NCBI GenBank assembly: GCA_025765615.1
Contig: JAIVFJ010000132.1
Span: 120,324 to 184,323 of the forward strand
Reading direction: 5' to 3'
Origin: Zopfochytrium polystomum
Taxonomy: Eukaryota > Chytridiomycota > Chytridiomycetes > Chytridiales > Chytridiaceae
Length of the DNA stretch: 64,000 nucleotides
Positions 1-11,168 of the stretch are shown here, piece after piece; positions within the stretch are counted from its first letter, which is position 1, and each line of letters opens with the position of its first letter. A program made the translations under genes and the position numbers. The notes under the pieces were generated by a model. That model saw nothing but the letters and a program-made list of their open reading frames with translations. It was not told where the DNA came from and ran no database searches.

Positions 1-1894
1 TAAACGGATTACCTTGAACCGAATACTCGCAATGGTGAGCTTCCTTCCTACTAAGGCGTGACGCTACGCTGCCCTTGATTGCAGAGGGGTACATTTCGAA
101 AAAATCTCCGAGCGTCATGTTGCCTGCGGTGTCGCCGGGAAGGAGAATTGCGTAGGTGCAAGCACTTCCTTCAATGGGAGAGTGCGAGTTAGACAACAGG
201 TATGCAACTTGTGGAGGCTGCTGCGCGAAGGAAGGGCGATGGTGCTGATGCATGTGAGCTGAGAACATCGGGTGATTGACCATTCCTGGACTGGGAATGT
301 ACGGAGGGTACGGAACGATTCCCAAAGGCTGCCCCAGATGTGCGAGATTGGACGGGAGGTACGTCTGCTGAGCAGCTCCGAATTTTGGACCATTGTACTG
401 CCATGCTGGCTGTTACCCGGTTTATTTTAGTTTGCATAACTCGAGGAAATTGTCAATACCTTCTCCGCAGGCACAAACTCCGCAGCCCCAAAACGAAGAG
501 GTAGTTTCCCTTGGGAAGAAGCGGATTGGTAATCTGCATCGCTCGACGCTTGGCCGTGACTGGGGTCGACGGGCGGGTCTTCCACATATTGCTATTCAAG
601 AGTCATTCAGGCCTTAACTGATTCAAGCGCACCATACGGCATATCATTACCTGACCATACCCAGTCAAGGCAGGCGTTTCTGCCGAGTCCTCACAGTCTG
701 CGACTTGGGAGGAGGTGGAGTAGCCTGACTCGTGAATTGAGCCATCTTCCTTGAAAGTGACATGAACCTGCGTGTCACCGACGTCGGCACCTTTTGTGAT
801 GCTGCTCTCCTCGACATCCAACAGCCCGAGTCGAGAGTTGCCTTCATTCGCGACTTCGTCATCCTGACCGATCCCAACCACATGTCCCTGGCTCTCTTCC
901 GTGGGTTCGGATGAATTTTCTTCCGAGGCATATTCAGCGGAATTCTGCGACAAAAAGTTGGAGTCGCCGAACTCGCTTGAGGCCTGCAGGCTTGGTTGCG
1001 TTTCCGATGGCGCGTCTCCACGATCAAATCCACTGTCCACAATCGATTCGAGAGCGACTTTCTCACCAAGCTTGGACGCATTAGACGAATCCTGGGAGTG
1101 CGAGCGATGCTTCTTAACATCACTTTGAGGACGAGACTTCGCCACGAAGACATAGGATGGAGCTTCTGACTGTCGCGCTTCTCCGATAGCCTCATCCTTC
1201 GATTCAGGGTGCCGACGTTGTTCGACGCGAATGTTCCTGAATGGTCGGCTGCGTTCGCGGTGAGAATTTTCCCCGCCACCCCAGTTGAGGCGCGGCAATG
1301 CACGTACACGATGCGATCCGCTCAGTGATGGCACGGTAATAAAGAGTTCTCCCATGCTGCGGGCGGTCTCTGCATCTGCCGGCGATCGAAAGTTGACGAA
1401 AACATGGACATGCGAAAACGTCGACATTGAATCAGAGTTGGCAGCGGAGGGGTATCTGCGGACAGCGGCGTCGCAAGCAGACGGGTAAGCCACGAGCAAG
1501 GCGGTCTTCAGATCCTGGTCCTTCAAAGAAGAGAGAGTCTCCGCAACTTCCATTTTAACTCCCATCTGTGAAAGCATATTCAATTGAAAACATCTCGCAC
1601 GGAGCCAAATTACACTCACGGTGCGTTCATCGAAAACATAAAGCTCGTGCCGCTGATTTTTAAAAACGACAGCAAGAGGTTTGCCACGGTACTTCGCCTC
1701 AAAGCCATTCGGTGTGGTATCATTCTTTAGATTGATGTATACAAATGGATCCTTCCGTAAAGTGGTGGAGTTGCGAATGTCTTTGATGTGCTGGGCATCC
1801 TGCGATGGAAACGCGCTGCGGATTGCTTCGTGCGGAAGATCTTTGAGAGACTTGGGTAGGTCGATTCTCAGGCTGCGATGAAAGCCATTGTTGC
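1..1894 (-). CDS. RNA-binding-like protein with three divergent repeats (partial at the window edge)
   Basis: Spliced minus-strand gene running off the left edge. Exons inferred: about 1894-1620, 1565-651 and 409-1. Intron 1566-1619 (54 nt) has donor GTGAGT and acceptor TTTCACAG; intron 410-650 has donor GTAATG and acceptor GTAACAG; both keep the frame. Exon 1 probably opens after an acceptor near 1895, because a stop lies just upstream in frame; the true start is unresolved. Three segments look like copies of one small alpha/beta fold of RRM type: (i) RIDLPKSLKDLP...AFPSQ...PFVYINL, (ii) ETLSSLKDQDLKTALLVAYPSA...HVHVFVNF, (iii) LLPGDTAGNMTLGDFFEMYPSA. Between (ii) and (iii) lies a Ser/Glu-rich and then Pro/Gln/His-rich linker. 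The RRM-like fold is inferred from spacing and hydrophobic pattern; classical RNP1/RNP2 motifs are not evident. It is transcribed away from the CCCH gene at 2388, so the GA-repeat interval between them may be a shared promoter. Family is tentative. Confidence 0.5.
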
Positions 1895-2274
1895 CTGACG
1901 ATCGATTCTCTTGCTATTTGTTGATTTCCGCGAGAGTGGTCAGCCAGGTCAAGACGAAGGGGAAGGGGGCGGAGAGGCGGGGCGGGGACGGTCAAGTGAG
2001 GGGGTCGGTAGTCGTCGCAGCTAGCGCTGCTTGGAGCGACAAAGCAAGGAGGAGCAGAGACAGAGACAGAGACAGGGAAAGCAACGAGAGTGTGGAGAGA
2101 GAGAGAGAGAGAGAGAGAGAGGGAAGAGGAGGAGGAGGCACGGAGCAGTCGAAGGGCTGAAGAAGGCTCGAAACCCAAACAAACCTGATGCGACGACATG
2201 TTCCCCCTTTCTTTTTTTTTCCTTTTTTTTCCATGACTGGCCATTTTTGAAACCACAGAGAGACAGAAAGACAG

Positions 2275-2278
<4 letters not shown>

Positions 2279-2338
<60 letters not shown>
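2279..2338. repeat. (GA)n microsatellite upstream of the CCCH gene
   Basis: About 60 nt of nearly pure GA dinucleotide repeat, ending 50 nt before the ATG at 2388. A shorter GA run lies near 2095-2122. The open frames through it encode only Arg-Glu or Ser-Leu repeats and are not genes. Confidence 0.95.
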
Positions 2339-2340
<2 letters not shown>

Positions 2341-2387
2341 GAGTTGTGGAAAGTGAGAAACAACGCCGCGAACCAACAGTTTTTCTC

Positions 2388-4137
2388 ATGTTTCGAAGCG
2401 AAGATGCTGCTGGGGCAGGGCCGAACAGCCCCAGCGGAATCCATCAGAGCCCGTACAGCCAGTCTAACTTGGCATCCACGAACGGCAACACGGTGACTGC
2501 ACAGGATAGGTTGCTCCCAATCATGTCCTACGAGCGCGTCTCGGCAAACTCAATGACGGACAATGTGAGGGATCCAAACTGTGTCCAGCTCACTCTAAGA
2601 CAGCTACCCCCAGTACCCGATCAGGAGATCGATGGACTCGATCCAATCGCAACAGCATATGCTCATGTTACAAACACACCACCAGCAGCAGCAAGAGCAG
2701 CAAAATGGAAGTAGCAGCTCAAAACGCCCGAAAAAGAAGCACTTTTTGCACAAGACCGAGCTCTGCCGAACGTGGAGGATGTACGGTACCTGCCCGTAAG
2801 TGAGCAGGATATCGTGACTCTCTCACAACAGCACTGCCATCAGGTACGGGAGCAAATGCCAGTTCGCGCACTCTGAGTCGGAGCTACGTGTCGTCACGAG
2901 GCATCCGAAATGGAAGGTACAGCCGATTGTTTTTTTTCGGTCGCGTAGTTTTTCTAAAACTGAGCCTTTCAAGACTGCTCTTTGCAAAAGATACTGGATG
3001 ACCGGGACGTGCCCATACGGCGATCAGTGCAGCTTTATCCATCGCCTTGAGGAGTCCGCAATTTTTCGGCAAGGACCCGCTGATATCCCCCCTCTCGCTG
3101 CCTCCCGACAACAGCAGCTCCAACTTCAGAATCAAGCTCCAGTGGATTCCGTGTGGCAACAGCAAACGATGGCGACAGGTCCCGCACAGCTGTGGGAGAT
3201 CAGCCAACAAGGACTCTCTGAACCCGATGCAGTTCAAACTCAGCATGAATCAGTTTATGAAATGATCCCAAAGCAGTCTTTCCTGAGCACCAAGTTTGCG
3301 GCTCAGGGGGAGACTCCAATTATTGGGAAGCTGGACGAACCAATTTTGGAACTCGATGTGCCCTCGTACTCCGTTGGACGGACTTCCACGACTGTGCCTG
3401 AGCAGGAAGCGTCGGAAGGGGATGCTAGTCCCGCGGCAACCCGAGCGCCTCGACGGAGTTTCACGTTCGATTCTAATTACAACTCTCCCGAGATCAGTGG
3501 CTTGAGCCGTAGCCAAAGTATGTCGGCGAGCCTCTTGGACCCCGTGCCTTTCATCTCGTCGAACACGTCCACCCTACCGTTGTCGCCGAGCTCTTCTTCC
3601 TCGTCCAACCCGTCGCTACCAACATCTCCCCTGCTCCCTCTGTCTCCTCCGAGCACTCCCCTTGCCGGTTCGCCCGACTCGGGTCGCCTCTTCTCCGGCC
3701 CCAATGTTTCATCTACCGGCGTCTCAGGCAATGGTCCACGAACCACGGCGCAGCAGCAAACTACTCACCCAGTTCGCCTTGCCCGCCCTACTCATACCCG
3801 TTCGCAAAGTTTTCACTCTATTGGGGTAACTGGCGGAAAGTCGTCAGGATTTTCGTCCTCGCTCAGCAGCTTAGATGACGAGCTGTCTTCATCGCCTCCT
3901 TCATCATTCTTAGCCTCAAGCTCGCTTTCATCAAGCCCTGTTCTGTCGGGCACCTCGGCTACAAAGAACCCGTTGAACCAAGTATATTCGCAACCGCATC
4001 GGTACTACCCTCACTCAGGTTCCCTGGCGCGTGCATCGAGCATCTCATCCTCATCAGCGGGTCTCAGCGATTGGGAACCAGAGCAGGAACTGCTGGCGAA
4101 GCATTTGAGAACCTTGAAGATATCTCCTACTTTTTGA
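2388..4137 (+). CDS. Tandem CCCH zinc-finger protein, tristetraprolin/TIS11 type
   Basis: Two zinc fingers of form C-X8-C-X5-C-X3-H: LCRTWRMYGTCPYGSKCQFAH and LCKRYWMTGTCPYGDQCSFIH. They are separated by exactly 18 residues, the hallmark of the TTP/TIS11 family, which binds AU-rich elements in mRNA 3' ends and recruits deadenylases (family knowledge). Introns 2796-2843 (48 nt) and 2917-2973 (57 nt) cut the first finger and the linker and keep the frame. A 5' intron at about 2510-2603 would join the ATG at 2388 (Ser/Asn-rich exon) to the frame that carries a Gln-rich stretch and then the basic KRPKKKH segment before finger 1; the alternative is a start at 2632. After the fingers there are about 350 residues of Ser/Pro-rich, probably disordered, sequence. 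It ends with a conserved-looking LRTLKISPTF tail. A second member of the family lies at 26382-27737. Confidence 0.88.
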
Positions 4138-4339
4138 CTCAGCAATTACTTTCTTTTATGTTTGAGAACTCTCTATGATTCCAGTATTACTACATATGGC
4201 TTTCGTTTTATTACAGTACCTCAGACTATTTTCTGCTCTTCGAATATAGTTTTGGTTTATCCCAGGGCAAAAGCACAAAAACATGAAGAGCGAGATTATT
4301 ATGACATCACGTACTAGTTTGGGGCTGGAAGCACAAAAG

Positions 4340-4647
4340 TGTCAGGAACAGGGCAGGACAGGACAAGGCAGACAAGGAACTGAGAGGAGTGATGATTGTA
4401 TTGGAAACAACAATTCACTTGAGGGATGGGACAGGTCCCCCATCCCCCTTTTATACCTTTTGAGAGTGTTCCTTGTCAAGACTCCAAGAAAGTTCCAGAA
4501 AGAGCAATTAGTAATACAATGATACCAATGATACCAATGACAACAAGACAAGTCAGGAAAGCAAAGAAGGTTCCAGAAGGTTCCACAAGGTTCCATGAAG
4601 GAATGTTCTAGAAGGTTCCAGAGGTTTCCAGAGGGTGATTCATAACA
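4340..4647 (-). repeat. Solo LTR of the Ty3 chromovirus, with 5-bp target duplication
   Basis: 308 nt, begins TGTCAGG and ends CATAACA on the plus strand. It is nearly identical to the paired LTRs at 57956-58263 and 62863-63170. It is flanked on both sides by AAAAG (4335-4339 and 4648-4652), a 5-bp target duplication, so it is a genuine insertion later reduced to one LTR by recombination. It keeps the TATA box and the heat-shock-element array (about 4565-4619). It differs at the primer-complementary segment (AACAATTCACTT in place of AATAATTCACTT). Confidence 0.95.
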
Positions 4648-4652
4648 AAAAG

Positions 4653-5323
4653 CTGTAGAAACAACTTGGGGTACTTGCTAGGAAGGAAGAGGGATGGTCC
4701 TTCCGTAACATCCCTGTCTGAGGACTGGCTGGTGCTTAGGTTTGATGGATTTGCTTTGGCTGATTCTCCTGCTTTGAACAGGAGGAGCAGCGAAGACCGC
4801 AAGTTGCAACAGAAAATGGCGGACTGGCGGGAGGTTATTGAAGATCTCCACTGGCAGGAAGCCTACTTTACGGAGCTCTGAGCTGCAGTCATCAACCCCG
4901 AACAGAGAAGAGCTTTGCACCAGTTCAACACCTTTCCTGCTGGAAGTGAAAGCATGGAAAACCTCATTTTCTTTGCGCCGAGAAGGTTTGAGTAAGGCAC
5001 TTAAAAAGTTTTCTTAGCAAAAACTGATCCAGTCTTCCCTCTGATCAAGAATCCCTCCCTCTCCAAGGTCAGACGGCTTTATCCCTGTGTCCGAATCCAC
5101 ACAAACTGTTATGCTGTGCCAGTCATCTGTACTCGCTGCTGCTGCAGGTACTGCTTCTACTGACGATGATCTAGGTCTGATGGTGCGAATGCAAGCAAGT
5201 CTCCCTGAAAAAACAGAGAATAAGGGAAGATGTCTGGCGGTGCAACGTTCTTGGGGGTTCGTGCACCGCCAAACATTTGTTCGGGCCGCAGAAGACACAA
5301 GCTTCCAAGTCAAACCAACAAGA
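4653..5323. other. No recognised gene between the solo LTR and CCDC61
   Basis: Short open frames are present, for example 4666-4881 on the plus strand, but none matches a family I know and none has convincing neighbours. The interval probably holds the promoter of the CCDC61 gene. Confidence 0.5.
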
Positions 5324-7193
5324 ATGTTCCGCGACACGAAAACCGTTTCATTACGTGGCGAGCCGTTCGTTCTCAGTGTTTCGGGGAGCATCGACCATCG
5401 ACCGACGCCCTTTCCAATCGGTGGGAATGACACCATTTCCGAAGGAGCGTACCTGGATGTATCGATTCGTAGTGAACGATCTGGACAGCTTTGGTCTGGC
5501 TCTTTCACAGATCAATGTTGGTGCATAAGCCCCACATCCTGAATGCTGAGACCCTGAACCCATATGGCCCCCAATGACTAAGACGTCGAGAATATTTCCA
5601 AGAAGACGGGCAACTTTAAACGATTTCCAGTTTTCGTAGAGATGTTGATGTCTGCGCTTGTGGAGGTGAGGAGCAAGCACCGATTCGCCTTAACGATAGT
5701 CCTAGTCAGGCGGAGTCGTCGCATTGGATCTTCTCACTCCTGCCGATGTTGAGTCGCTCAAGCAACGGCAGGAAGAAGCAAAGCAGATTCGGCTCCCTCC
5801 AACGAAGGTGTACCTGATTCTGACCTACGCCTCAGCCTTTGACAGGTTGAGCCGCCTCGATTTCAATGTCGACAGACTAAACCGTACTCAACAGAGTGCA
5901 TTATCCCCTTCCTCTGAGCCTTCAACAGGCCGGTGGAAGTTCTGCGTTATCAAAGGAGCACACTACAGTTGAACGACTCAAAATTGAGGTGGAGAAACTG
6001 GAGCTGGAGAAAACAAAGTTGCTGGGTGAAATTGCGAAGGTGTAGGCGCAGGTCGCAGGCAAGCTTGATAATTAAATCCGTATCATAGTTGACGAAGGAA
6101 AACGATCGTCTTCGCCACGAGCAGAAATCAGACCTTGAATTTTCTCGGTGCGGACCGTTCCCACAATTCGAAATTTTGATTGTATTTCATCTCAGATTGG
6201 CCATGTATGATATGGACGAAAGGCTGAAACGCCAGTTGGAAATCTTCCTCAGAGATGCAAGCTTGAAGCGATTTGGACCGGTCGGTGGGACGTTTTAGTG
6301 GTTCGAGCAGCTGTTCTAACGGGCGAAGAACTCTGAAGAATTTGTAAGGAGCCTGGGAAAGCTGGCTGCCGTAGTCAATCGTGTCATGATTGAGTCAAGT
6401 AAGTCTAGACGTCAGTCGGGATCTCGCGTGAGATCAACACAGCAAAAGAGGAGTTCATCGGTAAATTCCGGAAATGGCTCACGAAACTCTTCAGTGGAGT
6501 CCACCCGAAGGTCGGCTAGTGTAGTAATTGTCCACCCACCAAAGTCTTTTCAGGAGTCGAGCGCCCCTCCCGCCTAAAGGCAGCCCGTCTGCAAGAAAGG
6601 TGGCGAGTAAATCCAGAGATCGATCGAATTCACTACCTCGTTTTGATCCCACAAGGTAAGCTCAGAGCGTTTGCAGCTTCGATCGCTGATCAAAACGCAG
6701 ATATGTTCATGAACGGCAAGCGCGTGCAGAACAGATTGCAACCGCACGAATGAGTCGTCAGCCACGGTCGCGGTCCAACTCGCGCAACGCATCCATCGGT
6801 TCGAGGGACTCCAGTTTTGCATCCGTAGGCTCCACGTCGTTCGGCATGTCTGCGGATGACCCTAAATGTGAGAAGCGTGACCGACTATCTTGCTACATAA
6901 ATGAGCAACTATTGACTCCTTTTAGTTCAGAACTTGAACCGAAGAATTCCATTATCTTTAGGTAATTGTGATTTCGAACTCCGCTGTATTGAAACTCCGC
7001 CTTGGCACAAGATGGAACAGTGAGGCAAGCAGCCAAGAAAGTCCGAAGCCCCTCCCGTGGCCGCAATGCTGATGCTCGTCCTTCACGGAATCGCCGATCT
7101 GAACGTGAACCTCTCAGTCTGGAGGACAATGGGGTTGACGAACGGTTAAGGGCTCTTCAGCAGTATTTGTCTCAAATACAACTGGACTGTTGA
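5324..7193 (+). CDS. CCDC61/VFL3-like basal-body protein
   Basis: CCDC61 (VFL3 in Chlamydomonas) has an XRCC4-like head and a coiled coil, and helps position basal bodies and their fibres. I chose the ATG at 5324 (MFRDTKTVSLRGEPF...), which matches the short family N-terminus. Joining exons across introns 5517-5582, 5666-5705, 5846-5894 and 6040-6088 (40-66 nt, all GT-AG) gives family-diagnostic strings: YVENISKKTGNFKRF, then LDLLTPADVESLKQR, then VYLILTYASAFDRVHYPLPL. Next come coiled-coil heptads (VERLKIEVEKLELEKTKLL). A further intron near 6146-6192 leads to a Ser/Arg-rich tail and the terminal segment DERLRALQQYLSQIQLDC, also typical of the family. Exon boundaries after about 6300 are less certain. 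The gene implies that the organism makes centrioles and flagella. Confidence 0.88.
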
Positions 7194-8076
7194 CAAGTTG
7201 GACAAGAAAGCCATTGACTCACTGGAGTGGACTCCTCGGGTCACAAACGCAAACAAAACATGTGAAGGGCGAGATTATAAGGAGATTATACATGAGAAAT
7301 GGCAGTTCCCACTTGGCCTGCCGAAGCAGAAAGAAAAGTCATCCTCACTGGATTTGTTGTTGGAGCCATGCGGCACCACGTGATGCAGGGTGGGCCTCAC
7401 AAGAGGAGTTTGATTAAACTAGAAGATGGGTTCGTCTTGCAATTCAGCGAGGAAGCTAAGGTGCCTCCTCGGAAATACTACAAGGCAAGCGGTAGCCTGG
7501 CTCAAAGCTGGACAAAAGCGTAACACCAGCAGGGATTTGATATGCTCGTGCGCACGCACGCTCTACCAGTTTGCCATGACATCTTCGACACACTGCACAT
7601 TTACGAGGTCTGCGACGCTGTCCCTGACAGTCCGCGGGGCCGTTAAAGCTTGAAAATTAACCCAAAACAAATTTGCGCCCGCATGAAAACAAGACTTCTG
7701 AGGTGCCGCAGGATCTCACATTACCCTTTTCAGCGCACAATTTGCAAGGCCACTTCAGATAGCAAGTTTGCTACCCTTGACGGTGCAAGACCTACGAAAA
7801 TGAAGTGTCGATACGCAAGTGAGGAGCGTGCAAAAGAGATAAATCCTATTTGACTGGGAGCTGTGCTTAACGGTCCAGCATCATGCAAGCGTGGATAAAT
7901 CTCGCGGGATGGGGTTCGAAGTAGTTTCAAAATGAAAAAATGGGTAGCTGAGTCCAAGAAAAAGACTACGAGGGCCAGCGGGATGGAGGAAGGAAAACAA
8001 ATGTCGCCACGAAAGGCCAGAGTGGGGGTTCTCTTGTTGAGGTAGAAGGTTCATCCTGGTTGGGTATAGTTGGCCA
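7194..8076. other. Gene-poor spacer
   Basis: Several short plus-strand open frames occur (for example 7299-7523), but none has a recognisable domain or clear splice partners. It separates the 3' end of CCDC61 from the 3' end of the GH5 gene on the other strand. Confidence 0.5.
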
Positions 8077-10413
8077 TTAAAGGAAGACGGATAAGACTGT
8101 CCAAAAAGTAGTAGCAGATGATGTCAAGAAGAGCAACAAAAACGACGGACCCAGCACTGCCTTGGTGCCAGCGCTCTTCGTGGGAGTGGACGATGTAGCG
8201 GCAGCAGTCACAGTTGGCGAAGGAGTAGCTGTTGAATTTGAGCTTCCGCGAACCATTCGCACCGTGACGACAGTGTTCTTTGTCAATGCTGACGTCCCAT
8301 CTGCGGGACCGATGATTAAAATGCTGGAGCTGAAGCCACCTCCGGAGCCGTTGGCGGCAGCACCGGCGCCAGAGAGTACCCGGAAGCTGTCCGAGTTTTG
8401 CAGTGGTGCGACACCGTCCGCCCCCGTTCCGATGAGGACGCTGTACCCGTCGGCATAGTGGGCTGCCGTGTTGAGCCGGACCTCCAGCGGGTTACGCGAT
8501 CCGTCGTGAGTGAAGGTCAAAACAAAGGCTGAGGTGGTGTCGTTGAACGACATTACGGTCGGTGTTCCCGGAATGGCTGTTGCGTACGTTCGGGAGTACA
8601 CCGCCGCCATGTCGGGCCGTATGTTTCCAGTTGCAGGGTCCCGAAGGCCGTTGTTCGTGCCAGTGATTGGAATATAATCAGTGTACTCCCACCCCATGTA
8701 ACTGAAGAGGTACTTGTCCGAGATGGCTGACTTTTGACGAATTGCCTCTACATTATTACCGTTCTGCCACCCCATTTCAAACTGCCGGCAAACTGCATTA
8801 GCAAAGAATTGAGCAGCCAGATCTCACCTCAGTAAGCATTCCGCCACACCCCAGTCTGTCCATGTCCTGCAGCCGTTCCTCAATATTCTTGTCCAGGCCA
8901 AACAGTACGGGTGGTTCGTAATGATGAAACTAATTCATAGATGTGAGAAGTGAACGAGCAATTGTGTGAGCACACTCACTGAAAGGACTGAAGTCGTTTT
9001 ATAGTCGCCACCACCAGGCACCGCCGTAAATCCGACGAGGATGTTGTCCCACGTAACGGATTCAAAGAAAATTATGGCGTTGGGGTCCACAGACCTTTCG
9101 TGGGGCCAAACTTTAATTTGCAAGGCGATACGAAACTATGAATCAATGAAAAAACCTTATCCCCGCGGCAGCAGCATCATAGAAGGGCTGCAGGTTGAGT
9201 TTGTCAGCAGCCCCAGGAACCAGCAACAATGGGTCAGTAAATGTGTCTGCGAAGCAAAACTTTCAGAATCAAGGCCAAACGCTTTGGCAAGAATTAAGCA
9301 ATAATTTAGTCTTACTTCCTGCCCATGGTTCATTAATTAGATCATAGCCGAGCTGAATGGCTTTGGTTAGACTACATTCTCGGGCTAGTGCAGTTATCCC
9401 TACGATATTTTTGAAAGGAAGGAAAGTTCGTGCAACGAGCTTCCAATATTCGACAAATGCATCCGTGAGGCCGTCATGATTCTTGTACAATCTCTCGTCT
9501 GTGCGAGGGGGTGGAGAAATTGTTTGAGAGCGTTTTTCGTTGGCGGGTCAACTCTTACAAGCGCTGCCAGAGGCGTAGCTGTAGAACAAGTCGCTGTAAA
9601 ACAGATTACTGCAGGTAGTTGTGGGAATCCCGTCAGACGTCAGCTTGTCAGGTCTCCTAACGGGGAAAGGAAACCCGAAGATGAAATCCTAAGATGGAAC
9701 GAGTTCAATTCTAAGGCCGCATCACTCCCATCGTGTAACACAGACCCCTTCTTTGTCTGGTTGGGCCGCCCAGAGAGGGACTCCTTCACCGCAAAATTTT
9801 TCTGACAAGCCGTCTCTGTGCCATCGTTTCGTGAGTGCGCCGACATGACATATTGGCAGACAAGTGTGGCTCAACTGGTGGAAATCAAGCAGTACGTAGA
9901 TCCCCGCGTCTTGACATCGCTGAACAATGGTCTTCATCACGTCAAGGTACGTGTTATTGTACTGCCCGCGGACCGGTTCGACGCCGGGCCACATAACCCC
10001 AAGTCGGATGGCAGTGACGCCATGCGATGCCAGAATATCGATGTCGTCCTGGTTGAAAGACCATTTTGGATCTGCGCCTGCGCTTATGTCGGGATGCCAA
10101 GGATATCCTTTATAGACGACATTCGTGCCCCTGCAAAAGAAGCCAATCCGGTAAGCGAGGGAGGGAGGGGGAGTAAGGAGACCTGAAGATGCGGTTTTCT
10201 GCCGAGCTCGTCCACGAAGAGCTGCCTATTTGTGGAGACGATGCGTGCTGGGGAGGACTGGGGCGGAATGGCGATGGCGGCCCCTGCACCGTCCGGCAGC
10301 AGCAGCAGCGCTTGCACGGCGAACACGATGATGACGAGCATCAGCAGCGCTGGGGCTCGCCGCAACAGCGCGGCGGCGGCGGCGGTGGTGGTGGCCTCCA
10401 CCCTTGCGATCAT
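8077..10413 (-). CDS. GH5 endoglycoceramidase-like hydrolase, probably GPI-anchored (copy 1)
   Basis: The ATG at 10413 opens a signal/anchor segment (LLMLVIIVFAVQALLLLP). Exons then carry the family block WSFNQDDIDILASHGVTAIR, RLGVMWPGVEPVRGQYN, CGEGVPLWAAQ, FPFPVRRPDKL, the acid/base site YDLINEPWAG (about 9350-9316), the nucleophile region FFESVTWD (about 9075-9052), and a C-terminal beta domain starting at GWEYTDYIPITG. Enzymes of this GH5 subgroup cleave glycosphingolipids or steryl glucosides (family knowledge). Both catalytic Glu are present. The C-terminus is a Ser/Thr-rich stretch and then a hydrophobic tail (LLLFLTSSATTFWTVLSVFL), which reads as a GPI-anchor signal. Introns include 10131-10182 and 9816-9875. 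Oddity: exon 1 has one extra base in an A4 run (plus-strand TTTT, 10195-10198). Dropping one base restores both the splice phase and the match to copy 2, so this is a sequencing error or an early lesion. Paralogue at 13949-16239. Confidence 0.85.
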
Positions 10414-10869
10414 CGAGTTTTCTGGCTGAAAGCTTGGTCGTGAACGCGTCTGCAGGCGCAGCGGGTTTCGTTTCTATTTTTGGAAATTCCTCCTCCCTGG
10501 ACTTGTCAGACGCATAGGATCGTCATGTGGTCGTTTCTGTGATTCTGTCGTTTATTCGGAATCCTTTTATTTTCGAAATTGTTTATTAATATTTCTGTGG
10601 AAACATTACAACTAAATCTTTGTCCATTTTTGCCGTTTTTGGCATTGTTTTTAACCTTTTGGCACGGCGCGGAATGTTGATACACAGTAAGTGAGACAGA
10701 CAGACAAAACAGACAAAGAAACAAGAAGAAAAACACCAACCCCGCCGGCCAACACAGGAATTCATTCGATCGCACCCCCGATAAGGTCTGTCTTTGCTCC
10801 CCGTCTCTCACTCACTCACTCTCTCTCTCTCACTCTCTCTCTCTCTCCCTCTCTCTCTCTCTCACTCTC

Positions 10870-10938
<69 letters not shown>

Positions 10939-11168
10939 CTCATTTTGTCTCTCTGGTTGCCATACAACAACTCGTTGGTGGTGAAGCAGGAAGCGGGCGG
11001 GGCCTTCGTTCTGTCACACCCAGCGCGTCAGCCGGGCGTCGTCGCCGCAATCACGCCAAGAGAGAAGCCCCACACTCACCTCAGCCCATACCCATCCCAT
11101 CTATCCCCTCGAACCCGCCACCCGCAACTCTCTCTCTCTCTCGACTCGTCACAGCGCGATCGAGAAGC
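10414..11168. promoter_or_regulatory. Intergenic region with CT microsatellite, 5' of two divergent genes
   Basis: Lies between GH5 copy 1 (minus, starts 10413) and the sensor gene (plus, starts 11169), so it must hold both promoters. It contains an AT-rich part (about 10550-10660) and a (CT)n/CTCACT tract at 10807-10934. Reading the tract as protein gives only Ser-Leu repeats; I regard it as promoter or 5' UTR. Confidence 0.6.

Noticed and set aside
2021..2444. Long minus-strand frames with Ser-Leu repeats near the CCCH gene
   Set aside because: Created by the GA/CT microsatellite and by the complement of the real exon.
10794..10936. Ser-Leu-rich open frames through CT repeats as protein-coding
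   Set aside because: Pure dinucleotide repeats open every frame; the sensor's start is better placed at 11169.
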